Shown here piece after piece: positions 16,991 to 27,797 of a stretch of 64,000 nt of DNA. How positions within the stretch are numbered: position 1 is the stretch's first letter; every line of letters starts with the position of its first letter. The stretch is from Mesorhizobium sp. C432A. GTDB taxonomy: Bacteria; Pseudomonadota; Alphaproteobacteria; Rhizobiales; Rhizobiaceae. A model generated the notes under the pieces. It did not search any database. It worked only from the letters and a program-made list of their open reading frames with translations, and was not told the origin of the DNA. Location of the stretch: positions 2,521,001 through 2,585,000 of the forward strand of contig NZ_CP100470.1 of assembly GCF_030323145.1 (NCBI RefSeq). The letters are read 5' to 3'. A program made the translations under genes and the position numbers.

Positions 16991-19312
16991 ATGGCAGCAG
17001 ACAGCAAACGCATCGCATCCATCATCGCGGCAGAGATCGGGGCGCGGCCGGAGCAGGCATCAGCAGCTATAGGGCTGCTCGATGAGGGCGCGACGGTGCC
17101 GTTCGTGGCGCGCTACCGCAAGGAGGTCACCGGCGGGCTCGACGACACCCAATTGCGCGACCTTGCCGAGCGATTGGCCTATCTGCGCGAACTCGATGCG
17201 CGCCGCGATACCATTCTCGGTTCGATCCGCGAGCAGGGCAAGCTGACCGAAGAACTTGGGGCCAAAATTGTGGCTGCCGCCACCAAGGCTGAACTGGAAG
17301 ACATCTACCTGCCCTACAAGCCCAAGCGGCGCACCAAGGCCGAGATCGCCCGGGAGCGCGGGCTGGGGCCATTGGCGGAGGCTATTTTGGCCAACCGGTC
17401 GTTGGTGCCCGCCGAGGCGGCGCTGGCTTATGTGACCGAGGATGTGACCGACGCCAAGGCCGCACTGGAAGGCGCACGCGACATCCTGTCGGAACAGTTC
17501 GCGGAAAATGCCGATCTGGTCGGCAAGCTTCGCACCTACATGAAGGAGCGCGCTTTCATGCGTGCCCGTGTCGTCGACGGTAAGCAGGAGGCCGGGGCGA
17601 AATTCTCCGACTATTTCGAGCATGTCGAGCGTTGGGCAAATGTTCCGAGCCACCGCGCGCTGGCCATGCTGCGCGGCCGCAACGAAGAGGTGTTGTCGCT
17701 CGACATCGAGGTCGATGCCGACGATGCCTCGCCGGTGAAGCCGGTCGAGCGGATGATCGCCAATGCCTACGCCATCGGCGGCAGCCTGCCGGGCGACCGC
17801 TGGCTGATGGAAGTCGCCGGCTGGACCTGGCGGATCAAGCTTTCGCTGCACCTGACGCTCGATTTGATGCGCGACCTGCGCGAGCGGGCGGAGGAAGAGG
17901 CGATCCATGTCTTTGCACGCAACCTCAAGGATTTGCTTCTGGCGGCACCCGCCGGCTCGCGGCCGACCATGGGGCTCGATCCCGGCATCCGCACCGGCGT
18001 CAAGGTCGCGGTGGTAGATGGCACCGGCAAGGTGCTGGCGGCGACGACCGTCTATCCATTTCCGCCGCGGAACGATGTGCGCGGCACACAGGCCCAGCTC
18101 GCAGCACTCATCCGCCAGCATAAGGTCGAGCTGATCTCGATCGGCAACGGCACCGGCAGCCGCGAGACTGAAAAGCTGGTCGCCGACATGTTGTCCGACA
18201 TGCCTTCGGATGGTGGGCCAAAGCCGCTCAAGGTGATCGTCAGCGAGGCCGGCGCCTCGGTCTATTCGGCCTCGGCGACAGCGGCGGCTGAGTTTCCCGG
18301 GCTCGACGTGTCGCTGCGCGGCGCGGTGTCGATCGCCAGGCGCCTGCAGGACCCGCTCGCCGAACTGGTCAAGATCGAGCCGAAATCCATCGGCGTCGGC
18401 CAATACCAGCACGATGTCGACCAGTATCGGCTCGGCCGTTCGCTGGAAGCGGTGGTGGAGGACGCGGTCAATGCCGTCGGTGTCGATCTCAACACCGCCT
18501 CGGCGCCGCTCTTGGCCCGCGTGTCAGGCCTAGGCGCTTCGCTTGCCGACGCCATTGTCGCGCATCGCGATGCGACCGGGCCGTTCGCCAGCCGCAAGGA
18601 GCTGCTCAAGGTAGCGCGGCTCGGACCGCGCGCGTTCGAACAGTCCGCAGGCTTCCTGCGCATTGCCAATGGCAGCGAGCCGCTCGACGCCTCGTCGGTC
18701 CATCCGGAAGCCTATGGCGTGGCCAAGAAGATCGTAGCCGCCTGCGGTCGCGATGTGCGCTCGCTGATGGGAGACAGTGCCGCGCTCAAGGCGCTCGATC
18801 CGCGCGTCTTCGTTGACGAACGGTTCGGCCTGCCGACGGTGCGCGACATCATTGCCGAGCTGGAAAAGCCCGGCCGCGACCCGCGCCCCGGCTTCAAGAC
18901 GGCGACCTTTGCCGACGGCGTCGACGATATCAAGGATCTGAAGCCCGGCATGCTTCTCGAAGGCACCGTCACCAATGTCGCGGCCTTCGGCGCCTTCGTC
19001 GATATCGGCGTGCACCAGGACGGGCTGGTGCATGTCTCGCAACTGGCCGATCGTTTCATCAAGGACGCGCATGAGGTGGTGAAGGCGGGCGATGTGGTGA
19101 AGGTGCGGGTCGTCGATGTCGACATCAAGCGCAAGCGCATCGCGCTGTCCATGCGCAAGGACGGCGGCGAGGGCGGGACGCCGAAGGGGCCGCGCGACAA
19201 TGGCGGCGGCAAGCCGGCGCAACCTTCGCCGATGCCGCAGCGTCAGCCGGAAGGACCGGCACAGCAAGGCGCGTTTGGCGCAGCACTGGCCGATGCCTTG
19301 AAGCGGAAGTAG
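16991..19312 (+). CDS. tex: Tex-family RNA-binding transcription accessory protein
   Basis: A 773-residue Tex/YhgF homologue, normal length for the family. It starts with a helical Tex N-domain (about 1-190). A YqgF-like RNase H fold from about 323 ([18 protein letters not shown]) follows, then helix-hairpin-helix repeats (about 490-560, [26 protein letters not shown]). A C-terminal S1 RNA-binding domain (about 650-722, [26 protein letters not shown]) is followed by a low-complexity Gly/Pro/Gln tail. It acts in the cytoplasm on nucleic acid associated with transcription. It appears monocistronic. Confidence 0.95.
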   Translation: MAADSKRIASIIAAEIGARPEQASAAIGLLDEGATVPFVARYRKEVTGGLDDTQLRDLAERLAYLRELDARRDTILGSIREQGKLTEELGAKIVAAATKAELEDIYLPYKPKRRTKAEIARERGLGPLAEAILANRSLVPAEAALAYVTEDVTDAKAALEGARDILSEQFAENADLVGKLRTYMKERAFMRARVVDGKQEAGAKFSDYFEHVERWANVPSHRALAMLRGRNEEVLSLDIEVDADDASPVKPVERMIANAYAIGGSLPGDRWLMEVAGWTWRIKLSLHLTLDLMRDLRERAEEEAIHVFARNLKDLLLAAPAGSRPTMGLDPGIRTGVKVAVVDGTGKVLAATTVYPFPPRNDVRGTQAQLAALIRQHKVELISIGNGTGSRETEKLVADMLSDMPSDGGPKPLKVIVSEAGASVYSASATAAAEFPGLDVSLRGAVSIARRLQDPLAELVKIEPKSIGVGQYQHDVDQYRLGRSLEAVVEDAVNAVGVDLNTASAPLLARVSGLGASLADAIVAHRDATGPFASRKELLKVARLGPRAFEQSAGFLRIANGSEPLDASSVHPEAYGVAKKIVAACGRDVRSLMGDSAALKALDPRVFVDERFGLPTVRDIIAELEKPGRDPRPGFKTATFADGVDDIKDLKPGMLLEGTVTNVAAFGAFVDIGVHQDGLVHVSQLADRFIKDAHEVVKAGDVVKVRVVDVDIKRKRIALSMRKDGGEGGTPKGPRDNGGGKPAQPSPMPQRQPEGPAQQGAFGAALADALKRK

Positions 19313-19361
19313 CCTCGAATGGTTCCTTGCAATCCCATCCTTGTGTGGAGATACGCGCGAT

Positions 19362-19544
19362 ATGGCAAGTTTCGAGAAAGTGAGTGTCCAAGAGTTGGGG
19401 CGTCTTTGGGACGAGGGCATGGCGAGTGGCAGTTCGGTCGATGGAGACCAGGCTTTCGCCCGGATCAAAAGCAAGCTCGATGCGAAAGTTGCCGAACGCA
19501 AGTCGCAAAAACGCTGCGCTTCCAGCCGGAAACCGAGTCGATGA
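19362..19544 (+). CDS. Small protein resembling the C-terminal part of ParD-type antitoxins
   Basis: About 60 residues, starting MASFEKVSVQELGRLWDEGMASG. The LWDEGMASG...DGDQAFARIKSKLDAKVAER pattern recalls the C-terminal toxin-binding segment of ParD/CopG antitoxins, but no ribbon-helix-helix DNA-binding part is visible and no ParE-like toxin gene is adjacent. GGAG lies 11 bp upstream of the ATG. The tail is basic (KSQKRCASSRKPSR). It could be an orphan or eroded antitoxin or an unrelated small protein. Confidence 0.4.
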   Translation: MASFEKVSVQELGRLWDEGMASGSSVDGDQAFARIKSKLDAKVAERKSQKRCASSRKPSR

Positions 19545-19555
19545 AGCGGCAGTAG

Positions 19556-20467
19556 CTACCAGGCCAGAACGGCCGGTTCCTTCTCAACCTGGCCCAGCAG
19601 CCAGTCGCGAAAGCTGACGACGGGCGGGTGGCCGCGCTTGTCGTTCGGGACGACGAGGTAGTAGGCGCTGCGGCTTTGCATCGGCTGTCCCGGCGCCTGC
19701 ACGAGCTGACCGCGCTGCAATTCGCCGGCGATAAGAACTTGCGGCAGGAGCGCGACGCCAAGCCCCGCCATGCAGGCTTGGGCAACGGTGCCGAATTGCT
19801 CGAACTGCATGCCGGGTCCGATCGGTGCGCTCAAGCCCTGTTCCTCGAACCATTCGCCCCAGGCCCCGGGACGCGTCGCCATGTGCAGCAGCGGCAGGCG
19901 GCTAATGTCGGCCGCCGTGGTGATATCGCGGCTGGCAAGGAAGTCTGGCGAGACCACCGGCATTACGGTCTCGCGCATCAGAAGCGTGGAGTCGGCGTCC
20001 GGCCAGTCGGGCTGGCCATGATGGATGGCGGCGTCGAGCCGCTCGCGGGCGAAGTCGAAGCGGCCGATGCGGGTGACAAAGTTGATGGTGATGTCAGGGT
20101 TTTCTGCGACGAAATCCGGGATCAGCGGCATCAGCCAGCGCGTGCCGAAGGTCGGCAGTATGGCGAGGTTCAGCATGCCGCTATGCCGATTGCTCATCAA
20201 TCCGAGCGCCGCGTCGCGCAATTGCCCGAGTGCCGCCCGCACGGCTTCGGCATAGATTTCGCCCGCCGTGGACAGCCGAACATTGCGGCTGTCGCGCTCG
20301 AACAGCCGGCGGCCGAACTGTTCCTCCAGAAGGGCTATCTGGCGGCTGACGGCCCCTTGGGTCAAATCGAGTTCCTGGGCGGCAGCGGTGAAGGAGCCAA
20401 GGCGGGCCACGGCCTCGAAGGCGGCAAGGGCGCTGGTGCTGGGCAAAAGCCGGCGTTGGACGTTCAT
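19556..20467 (-). CDS. LysR-family transcriptional regulator (GcvA-like)
   Basis: A 303-residue LTTR. The N-terminal winged helix-turn-helix is LAAFEAVARLGSFTAAAQELDLTQGAVSRQIALLEEQFGRRLFERDSRNVRLS. A periplasmic-binding-fold effector domain follows (about 95-295). The ALAAFEAVARLGSFT phrase is of the GcvA subgroup. It is divergent from glutaryl-CoA dehydrogenase, with an LTTR-like motif between them, so control of that gene is likely. The effector is probably a metabolite of the lysine/glutarate pathway (inference). Confidence 0.9.
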   Translation of the reverse strand: MNVQRRLLPSTSALAAFEAVARLGSFTAAAQELDLTQGAVSRQIALLEEQFGRRLFERDSRNVRLSTAGEIYAEAVRAALGQLRDAALGLMSNRHSGMLNLAILPTFGTRWLMPLIPDFVAENPDITINFVTRIGRFDFARERLDAAIHHGQPDWPDADSTLLMRETVMPVVSPDFLASRDITTAADISRLPLLHMATRPGAWGEWFEEQGLSAPIGPGMQFEQFGTVAQACMAGLGVALLPQVLIAGELQRGQLVQAPGQPMQSRSAYYLVVPNDKRGHPPVVSFRDWLLGQVEKEPAVLAW

Positions 20468-20485
20468 GATCCATTACTAAACCTC

Positions 20486-20503
20486 ATTGATCGGTGATGC
20501 AAT
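20486..20503. promoter_or_regulatory. Candidate LysR-type binding box
   Basis: ATTGATCGGTGATGCAAT has ATTG-N10-CAAT symmetry and contains a T-N11-A core. It sits between the divergent LysR and glutaryl-CoA dehydrogenase genes, 19 bp from the LysR start. Such boxes are common by chance, so this is a candidate only. Confidence 0.35.
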
Positions 20504-20573
20504 TTTGTTTGATTTTTCCGAAGCGAAGGCGGATAAGCCCGAGCACTTCAAGATTTTGGGAGAGAGCGAAGCC

Positions 20574-21770
20574 ATGGCCGCCGACAAGAACGCGTTCGTT
20601 TGGGAAGACCCCTTCCTGATCGAGAACCAGCTTTCCGAGGATGAGCGCATGGTGCGCGATGGCGCGGCCGCCTTTGCCGCCGACAAGCTCGCGCCGCGCA
20701 TCGAGGAGGCCTATCTCGAGGAAAAGACCGATGCCGGCATCTTTCGCGAGATGGGCGAGGCCGGCCTGCTCGGCATCACCATCCCTGAGGAATATGGCGG
20801 GCTCGGCGCCAATTACGTCACCTACGGGTTGGTGGCGCGCGAGGTCGAGCGGGTCGATTCCGGCTACCGGTCGATGATGTCCGTGCAGTCGTCGCTGGTG
20901 ATGTATCCGATCCATGCCTATGGCTCGGAAGAACAGCGCAAGAATTTTCTGCCTAAGCTGGCCTCGGGCGAATGGATCGGCTGCTTCGGCCTGACCGAAC
21001 CGGATGCGGGTTCCGATCCCGGCGGTATGAAGACGCGGGCCGAGAAGACCGCGAACGGCTACAGGATTTCCGGCTCGAAAATGTGGATATCCAACGCGCC
21101 GATCGCCGATGTGTTCGTGGTCTGGGCGAAGCTGAAGGGCGACAACGGCAAGGACGAAATCCGCGGTTTCGTGCTGGAGAAGGGCATGAAGGGGCTGTCG
21201 GCGCCGAAGATCGGCGGCAAGCTCAGCCTTAGGGCCTCGATCACCGGCGAGGTGGTGATGGAAGGCGTCGAAGTCGGCGAAGACGCGCTGCTGCCCAACG
21301 CCAGGGGCCTCGGCGGCCCATTCGGCTGCCTCAACCGGGCCCGCTACGGCATTTCCTGGGGCGCGATGGGCGCCGCCGAGGATTGCTGGCACCGGGCCCG
21401 GCAGTATGGACTCGACCGCAAGCAGTTCGGCAAGCCGCTCGCCGGCACGCAGCTGTTCCAGAAAAAGCTCGCCGACATGCAGACCGAGATTGCGCTCGGC
21501 TTGCAGGGCTCGCTGCGCGTCGGGCGGCTGATGGATGAAGGCAAGATGGCCCCGGAAATGATCTCGATCGTCAAGCGCAACAATTGCGGCAAGGCGCTCG
21601 ACATCGCGCGCCAGGCCCGCGACATGCATGGCGGCAACGGCATCCAGATCGGCTACCACGTCATGCGCCACGCGCAGAACCTGGAGACGGTCAACACCTA
21701 TGAAGGCACGCATGACGTGCATGCGCTGATTTTGGGACGGGCGCAGACGGGGATACAGGCGTTTTTCTAA
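20574..21770 (+). CDS. gcdH: Glutaryl-CoA dehydrogenase (acyl-CoA dehydrogenase family)
   Basis: A 398-residue FAD enzyme that oxidises and decarboxylates glutaryl-CoA to crotonyl-CoA in lysine/tryptophan breakdown. Diagnostic segments are [56 protein letters not shown] and the C-terminal [20 protein letters not shown]. The catalytic base is Glu377 in [16 protein letters not shown]. The Arg of the [14 protein letters not shown] segment is typical of GcdH rather than general acyl-CoA dehydrogenases. The start at 20574 has a GGGAGAGAG Shine-Dalgarno and gives the usual length; the open frame reaches back to 20487. Control by the divergent LysR protein is likely. Confidence 0.92.
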   Translation: MAADKNAFVWEDPFLIENQLSEDERMVRDGAAAFAADKLAPRIEEAYLEEKTDAGIFREMGEAGLLGITIPEEYGGLGANYVTYGLVAREVERVDSGYRSMMSVQSSLVMYPIHAYGSEEQRKNFLPKLASGEWIGCFGLTEPDAGSDPGGMKTRAEKTANGYRISGSKMWISNAPIADVFVVWAKLKGDNGKDEIRGFVLEKGMKGLSAPKIGGKLSLRASITGEVVMEGVEVGEDALLPNARGLGGPFGCLNRARYGISWGAMGAAEDCWHRARQYGLDRKQFGKPLAGTQLFQKKLADMQTEIALGLQGSLRVGRLMDEGKMAPEMISIVKRNNCGKALDIARQARDMHGGNGIQIGYHVMRHAQNLETVNTYEGTHDVHALILGRAQTGIQAFF

Positions 21771-21909
21771 GCTGTGCCGAATTCAAGTGAGGCCGGCCTG
21801 CAAATGGCCGATACCTGCGCTTCCGGTGCTCGCGTGCCAAAAGTACGCTCTGCTCCGGTTCTCGGTATCAGCCATTTTCGACTCGGCCTGACCTGAATCT
21901 CGACACAGC
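21771..21909. repeat. 139-bp near-palindromic intergenic element
   Basis: The left arm 21771-21815 (begins GCTGTGCCGA, ends CGATACC) and right arm 21864-21909 (begins GGTATCAGCC, ends CGACACAGC) are imperfect inverted repeats over about 45 nt. The central 48 nt is also partly self-complementary (CCGGTGCTCGCG against CGCTCTGCTCCGG). The whole element could fold as one long hairpin. It begins right after the gcdH stop codon. It looks like a member of a dispersed rhizobial palindrome or MITE family; no second copy is in this window. Confidence 0.7.
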
Positions 21910-22018
21910 GTAGCCGGCTTCGGCTGCTTAATTTAGGTGCAGCGCAACATCTCTGCTTGGAGAATGGCCAATAGATGTGTCAGGGTTCGGCTGAAGAAAC
22001 GCCGATCTCCGGGGCCCC

Positions 22019-25000
22019 ATGGCAATACTGGCAGCCGTCTACCACCTGACCCATTACAAATATGACCGGCCGGTGGTTCTCGGGCCCCAGGTCATCAGGC
22101 TGCAGCCGGCACCGCATTCCCGCACCAAGGTGCTCAGCCATTCGCTGAAGGTCGGGCCGGCGAACCACTTCGTCAATCTGCAGCAGGACCCCTACGGCAA
22201 TTTCCTGGCCCGCTTCGTCTTCCCGGAACCAGTGACGGAATTGAAGATCGAGGTCGATCTCGTCGCCGACATGACGGTCTACAATCCGTTCGATTTCTTC
22301 GTCGAGCCATCGGCCGAGACCTTCCCGTTCGAGTACCCCGAAGACATCAGGGACGATCTCGCCATCTACCGCACGCCGGAGCCGGCGGGGCCGCTGCTGT
22401 CGGCTTTCCTCGCAACCATCGACCGTAGCGCCACCAACACCGTCAATTTCGTCGTCGACCTCAATGCGCGGCTGCAGCGGGAGATCGCCTATATCGTGCG
22501 GATGGAAACCGGCGTGTTCTCGCCGGAGGAAACGCTGGCCGCGAAAAAGGGATCGTGCCGGGATTCGAGCTGGCTGCTGGTGCAAATTCTCAGGAATCTC
22601 GGCCTCGCCGCGCGTTTCGTCTCAGGCTATCTGATCCAGCTGAAGCCCGATCTGGTCGCGCTCGATGGCCCAGCCGGAACCGCCGTCGACTTCACCGACC
22701 TGCACGCCTGGTGCGAGGTCTATCTGCCGGGCGCCGGCTGGATCGGCTTCGATCCGACGTCGGGCCTGCTCACCGGCGAAAGCCATGTGCCGCTGGCGGC
22801 CACGCCGCATTTCCGCAACGCCGCACCCATTTCCGGCATGGCGAGCTTCGCCAATGTCGAATTCGGCTTCGACATGCGTGTCGACCGCATCGCCGAACAT
22901 CCGCGCATCACCAAGCCATTCTCGGACGAAAGCTGGCAGGCGCTGGATGCGCTGGGCAACAAGGTCGACGCCGCACTTCAAGCGGGCGACGTCAGGCTGA
23001 CCATGGGCGGCGAGCCGACCTTTGTCTCCATCGACGATTTCGAGTCCGCCGAGTGGAACACCGCCGCCGTCGGCCCGACCAAGCGCGAAAAGGCCGATGC
23101 GCTGATCCGTAAATTGCGCGAACGCTTCGCGCCGGGCGGCTTCCTCCACTACGGCCAGGGCAAATGGTATCCGGGCGAAAGCCTGCCGCGCTGGACCTTT
23201 TCGCTCTATTGGCGCACCGACGGCCAGCCGGTGTGGAGCGATCCGTCGCTGATCGCACGCGAAAAGAGCGACGCAAAGGTGGGGCCGCAGCAGGCCGAGA
23301 GCTTGCTGACGGCAATCGCCGGCGAACTCGGCATCGACAAGGCGATGGTCAGCGAGGCCTATGAGGACCCGGCCGAATGGCTGCTGAAAGAAGGCAAGCT
23401 GCCCGACAATGTCGATCCGTCCAACTCCAAGCTGGAAGACCCGGAAGAGCGCAGCCGCATGGCGAAAGTGTTCGAGCGCGGGCTGACCAAGCCGTCGGGC
23501 TACGTGCTGCCGGTGCAGCGCTGGAACAGCCAGGCTTCGGACCCGCGCTGGCGCTCGGAGAAGTGGAAGACCCGGCGCGGGCGGCTGTTCCTGGTGCCGG
23601 GCGATTCCCCTGTCGGTTACCGCCTGCCGCTGGGCACGCTGCCCTATGTGCCGCCGGCGCAGTTCCCCTATATTGTGCCGGTCGATCCGTCGCTGCCGCG
23701 TGGACCGCTGCCGGCGCGGGAAGCCATACTGCCAGAACCGGCTCCGGCCGAGCTGGAAGGCGCCGACGAGATGGCACGACGCCAGCAGGCGATTTCTTTC
23801 ACGGCGACGACCGGCCAGCAGGATAGGGTCGAACAGGAGATCACCGAGATCGGCGGCGCGGTGCGTACAGCACTTTCGGTCGAGCCACGCGACGGGCGGC
23901 TGTGCGTGTTCATGCCGCCGGTCGAGGCGCTGGAAGACTATCTCGAACTCGTCGCAGCCGCCGAAAACGCGGCCAAGGCGATCGGCCTTCCCGTCCATAT
24001 CGAAGGCTATGGACCGCCGCACGATCCGCGCCTCAACGTCATCAGGGTGGCACCCGATCCCGGCGTCATCGAGGTCAACATCCATCCGGCTGCCAACTGG
24101 CAGGACTGCGTGGCGACGACGACGGCGATCTACGAGGAAGCACGGCAGACGCGGCTTGGCGCCGACAAGTTCATGATCGACGGCCGCCACACCGGTACCG
24201 GCGGGGGCAACCATGTCGTCGTCGGCGGCGCGACGCCCAATGACAGCCCGTTCCTGCGCCGGCCCGATCTGTTGAAGAGCCTGGTGCTGCAATGGCAGCG
24301 GCGCCCGTCGCTGTCCTATCTATTCTCCGGCCTGTTCATCGGCCCGACCAGCCAGGCGCCGCGCTTCGACGAGGCGCGGCACGATTCGCTTTACGAACTC
24401 GAGATCGCGATGGCGCAGGTGCCGCACCCGGGCCAGGGCAACCCACCGCTGCCTTGGCTGGTCGACCGACTGTTTCGCAACCTGTTGACCGATGTCACCG
24501 GCAATACGCACCGCTCGGAAATCTGCATCGACAAGCTGTTTTCGCCCGATGGCCCGACCGGCCGGCTTGGGCTTGTTGAGTTCCGCGGTTTCGAGATGCC
24601 GCCCAATGCGCGCATGTCGCTGGCGCAGCAATTGCTGGTACGCGCCATCATCGCCCGTGCGTGGAACAACCCGCTTGATGGCCGCTTCGTGCGCTGGGGC
24701 ACCTCGCTCCATGACCGTTTCATGCTGCCGCACTATGTCTGGGCGGATTTCCTCGACGTGCTCGACGACCTCAAGCTCAACGGGTTCGAATTCCGGCCGG
24801 AATGGTTCGATGCCCAGCTGGAGTTCCGCTTTCCGTTCTGCGGCGAAGTCCAGCATGCCGGCATCAAGCTGGAACTGCGGCAGGCGCTGGAGCCGTGGCA
24901 TGTCATGGGCGAGCAAGGCGCAATCGGCGGCACTGTGCGTTTCGTCGACTCCTCGGTCGAACGGCTGCAGGTCAGGACCGAAGGCCTCAACCCGGAACGT

Positions 25001-25378
25001 CATGCCATTGTCTGCAATGGCCGAATCGTGCCGATGAAGGTCACCGACAATCGCGAGGTCGCGGTGGCCGGTGTGCGCTTCAAGGCCTGGCAGCCTTCGT
25101 CGGGCCTGCATCCGGCGCTGCCGGTCAACACGCCTTTGGTTTTCGACATTTACGACCGTTGGTCGGGGCGGGCGGTGGGCGGCTGCGTCTACCATGTCGC
25201 GCATCCAGGTGGGCGCAGCTACGACACCTTCCCGGTCAACGGCAATGAGGCTGAGGCGCGGCGTCTCGCCCGCTTCGAGCCGCGCGGCCATACGCCGTCG
25301 GCCTATGTGGTGCGCAATGAAGAAGCCTCTGAAGACTTCCCCATGACCCTTGACCTCAGGCGGCCAGCAAGACTCTGA
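22019..25378 (+). CDS. Transglutaminase-like protein with DUF2126 domain
   Basis: A 1119-residue protein. The N-terminal part (about 1-300) holds a bacterial transglutaminase N domain ([23 protein letters not shown]) and a transglutaminase/papain-fold core. Its Cys180 lies in [14 protein letters not shown], His in [11 protein letters not shown], and Asp in WIGFDPTSG. The remaining 800 residues are DUF2126 ([57 protein letters not shown]), a region predicted to carry a ligase or amidohydrolase-like function. It is the first gene of a conserved trio with the ATP-grasp/alpha-E and the second transglutaminase genes. The gap to the next gene is 6 bp. Biochemical function is not established. Confidence 0.92.
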   Translation: MAILAAVYHLTHYKYDRPVVLGPQVIRLQPAPHSRTKVLSHSLKVGPANHFVNLQQDPYGNFLARFVFPEPVTELKIEVDLVADMTVYNPFDFFVEPSAETFPFEYPEDIRDDLAIYRTPEPAGPLLSAFLATIDRSATNTVNFVVDLNARLQREIAYIVRMETGVFSPEETLAAKKGSCRDSSWLLVQILRNLGLAARFVSGYLIQLKPDLVALDGPAGTAVDFTDLHAWCEVYLPGAGWIGFDPTSGLLTGESHVPLAATPHFRNAAPISGMASFANVEFGFDMRVDRIAEHPRITKPFSDESWQALDALGNKVDAALQAGDVRLTMGGEPTFVSIDDFESAEWNTAAVGPTKREKADALIRKLRERFAPGGFLHYGQGKWYPGESLPRWTFSLYWRTDGQPVWSDPSLIAREKSDAKVGPQQAESLLTAIAGELGIDKAMVSEAYEDPAEWLLKEGKLPDNVDPSNSKLEDPEERSRMAKVFERGLTKPSGYVLPVQRWNSQASDPRWRSEKWKTRRGRLFLVPGDSPVGYRLPLGTLPYVPPAQFPYIVPVDPSLPRGPLPAREAILPEPAPAELEGADEMARRQQAISFTATTGQQDRVEQEITEIGGAVRTALSVEPRDGRLCVFMPPVEALEDYLELVAAAENAAKAIGLPVHIEGYGPPHDPRLNVIRVAPDPGVIEVNIHPAANWQDCVATTTAIYEEARQTRLGADKFMIDGRHTGTGGGNHVVVGGATPNDSPFLRRPDLLKSLVLQWQRRPSLSYLFSGLFIGPTSQAPRFDEARHDSLYELEIAMAQVPHPGQGNPPLPWLVDRLFRNLLTDVTGNTHRSEICIDKLFSPDGPTGRLGLVEFRGFEMPPNARMSLAQQLLVRAIIARAWNNPLDGRFVRWGTSLHDRFMLPHYVWADFLDVLDDLKLNGFEFRPEWFDAQLEFRFPFCGEVQHAGIKLELRQALEPWHVMGEQGAIGGTVRFVDSSVERLQVRTEGLNPERHAIVCNGRIVPMKVTDNREVAVAGVRFKAWQPSSGLHPALPVNTPLVFDIYDRWSGRAVGGCVYHVAHPGGRSYDTFPVNGNEAEARRLARFEPRGHTPSAYVVRNEEASEDFPMTLDLRRPARL

Positions 25379-25384
25379 TCAGCG

Positions 25385-27796
25385 ATGGCAAAGGGGAATC
25401 AGAAAAAGGTCCGCGGCAAGCCGCTGAGGCACAGTCTGCTGGAGCACTATCAGCCGATTGACGGCGTCGTCGACGAGATGGTCGATGCTTCGGGCCATCC
25501 GCGTCCGGCCTGGGCGCCCTTCATCGAGGCGCTGGAGGAGCTGGGTCCCGAAAAGCTGGGCCAGCGCTTTGCCCGCGCCGACCAGTATCTGCGCGACGCC
25601 GGCGTTTATTATCGCGTCTACGACAAGGCCGGCGCCAACGAGCGCGAATGGCCACTGGCGCATATCCCGCTGCTGATCGAAGACAAGGAATGGGCCGGGA
25701 TCAGCGCCGGTCTCGTCCAGCGCGCCGAGCTTTTCGAGGAGATAGTCGCTGATATTTACGGGCCGAACCGGCTGATCGAGAAGGGAATCCTGCCGGCAGG
25801 CCTGATTGCGGCGAGCCCCGAATATTTGCGCCCCGTCGTCGGCACCATGCCGGCCAGCGGTCATTTCCTGCATTTTTGCGCCTTCGAGCTCGGCCGTGGG
25901 CCGGATGGAAGCTGGTGGGTGCTGGGCGACCGCACGCAGGCGCCGTCGGGCGCCGGCTTTGCGCTGGAAAACCGCGTCGCCACGACGCGGGCTTTGTCCG
26001 ACATCTATGGCGAGATGCATGTGCATCGCCTGGCCGGTTTCTTCCGTCGCTTTCGCGATGCTCTGATCGGCATGGCGAAAGAGAATGACGGCCGCGTCGC
26101 CATTCTGACGCCGGGGCCGCTCAACGAGACCTATTATGAGCACGCCTATATCGCCCGCTATCTCGGCATCATGCTGCTCGAGGGCGAGGATCTGACCGTC
26201 TCCGGCGGCAAGCTGATGGTGCGCACGGTTTCCGGGCTGATGCCGATCAGCGTGCTGTGGCGGCGGCTCGATGCCGCCTTTGCCGATCCGCTGGAACTGA
26301 GGTCGGACTCGCATATCGGCACGCCGGGGCTGGTCGAGGCGATCCGCCGCGGCACGGTTTCGACGGTCAATGCGCTGGGTTCGGGCTTGATGGAAACCCG
26401 GGCGCTGCTCGCTTTCCTGCCGAAGATTTCGCGCGCATTGCGCGGCGAAGAACTTCTGTTGCCAAGCGTCGCCACCTGGTGGTGCGGGCAAGCAACCGAA
26501 CGGGCCCATGTGCTTGCCAATATCGATCGCATGGTGATCGGTCCGGCGCTGTCGACGCGGCTGGCCTTCGAGGATGACGGCCAGACCAGGCTCGGTTCGG
26601 CACTGACGCCGGAGGAACGCATCGCGCTGATCGCGCGCATCGAGAGCGATGGCAGCGGTTTCGTCGGCCAGGAAGCGGTGACGCTGTCAACGACGCCGGT
26701 CTATGTCGGCGGCTGGCTGGAACCGCGACCGGCAAGCCTGCGCGTTTATCTGGCGCGCACGCCCGATGGCTGGACGGTAATGCCGGGCGGTTTCGCCCGT
26801 GTCGGCCTATCGCTCGACCCGACGGCCATCGCCATGCAGCGCGGCGGCCAGGCGGCCGACGTCTGGGTGGTCAGCGACCGGTCGGTCGAGCGCGAGACGC
26901 TGCTGCCGCAGGAGCATGACAGCTTCGTCCGCACCATGCCGGGCAGCCTGCCCAGCCGCGCGGCGGAAAACCTGACCTGGCTCGGCCGCTATATCGAGCG
27001 TTCGGAAGATACGGTGCGTATCCTGCGCGCCTATCATGTGCGGCTGGCCGAGACGTCCGATCCTGACATGCTGCTGCTCGCCGATATAAGGGACTATCTC
27101 GAACCCTTCGGCATCGATCTCGAAGCGGCCATTCCGCCCGGATTGATCGGCACGCTGGACAGCGCCGTCTACAGCGCCGGACAGATCCGCGACCGCTTTT
27201 CACCCGATGGCTGGCTGGCGCTGAAGGACCTGTCGAAGACCATTCATCAGTTCGCCACCACGGTGGCGCCGGGTGACGACGCGACACGGGCGATGACGGT
27301 CATGCTGCGCAAGTTGGCCGGCTTTTCCGGCCTGTTGCACGAGAATATGTACCGTTTCACCGGCTGGCGTTTCCTCGAGATCGGCCGGCGGATCGAGCGC
27401 GGCATCCAGATCGCCCGTACGCTAGCCCGACTGACAAGGTCCGGTGCGCCGGACGGCTCGCTCGACATGATGCTGGAGATCGGTGACAGCGTCATGACCC
27501 ACCGCCGGCAATATCCGGTGCGGGCCGGACGGCGCACGGTGATCGACCTCTTGGCGCTCGACCCACTCAACCCGCGCTCGATCCTGTTCCAGCTCGAACG
27601 GCTGAAGGCGGAGATCGGCCTGTTGCCATCGGTTGGGCCGGAGGGGCATATGTCGGTCGCGGCCAAGGAAATCCTGCAGCTCAACACGGCAATTGCCGTC
27701 ATGGAGCCATCGGAGATGTCGGCGGAGGTGCTGGACGATCTCGCAACTGAGATCGGCAACCTCTACAGCAGCCTGGCTAAAGCGTATTTCGGTTAA
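25385..27796 (+). CDS. Circularly permuted type 2 ATP-grasp protein fused to alpha-E domain
   Basis: An 803-residue fusion. The N-terminal half (about 1-480) is a circularly permuted ATP-grasp (DUF404/407) with NERE-like, GDRTQAPSGAGFALENR, LTPGPLNETYYEHAYIARYLGIMLLEGEDL and LPSVATWWCGQ motifs. The C-terminal part (about 490-803) is an alpha-E (DUF403) domain: LPSRAAENLTWLGRYIERSEDTVRILRAYH. In many bacteria the two domains are separate proteins; here they are fused. The family is predicted to form peptide bonds (Gln/Glu-type amidoligation) together with transglutaminase partners. Only 1 bp separates it from the next gene, so coupling is tight. Confidence 0.92.
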   Translation: MAKGNQKKVRGKPLRHSLLEHYQPIDGVVDEMVDASGHPRPAWAPFIEALEELGPEKLGQRFARADQYLRDAGVYYRVYDKAGANEREWPLAHIPLLIEDKEWAGISAGLVQRAELFEEIVADIYGPNRLIEKGILPAGLIAASPEYLRPVVGTMPASGHFLHFCAFELGRGPDGSWWVLGDRTQAPSGAGFALENRVATTRALSDIYGEMHVHRLAGFFRRFRDALIGMAKENDGRVAILTPGPLNETYYEHAYIARYLGIMLLEGEDLTVSGGKLMVRTVSGLMPISVLWRRLDAAFADPLELRSDSHIGTPGLVEAIRRGTVSTVNALGSGLMETRALLAFLPKISRALRGEELLLPSVATWWCGQATERAHVLANIDRMVIGPALSTRLAFEDDGQTRLGSALTPEERIALIARIESDGSGFVGQEAVTLSTTPVYVGGWLEPRPASLRVYLARTPDGWTVMPGGFARVGLSLDPTAIAMQRGGQAADVWVVSDRSVERETLLPQEHDSFVRTMPGSLPSRAAENLTWLGRYIERSEDTVRILRAYHVRLAETSDPDMLLLADIRDYLEPFGIDLEAAIPPGLIGTLDSAVYSAGQIRDRFSPDGWLALKDLSKTIHQFATTVAPGDDATRAMTVMLRKLAGFSGLLHENMYRFTGWRFLEIGRRIERGIQIARTLARLTRSGAPDGSLDMMLEIGDSVMTHRRQYPVRAGRRTVIDLLALDPLNPRSILFQLERLKAEIGLLPSVGPEGHMSVAAKEILQLNTAIAVMEPSEMSAEVLDDLATEIGNLYSSLAKAYFG

Positions 27797-27797
27797 C

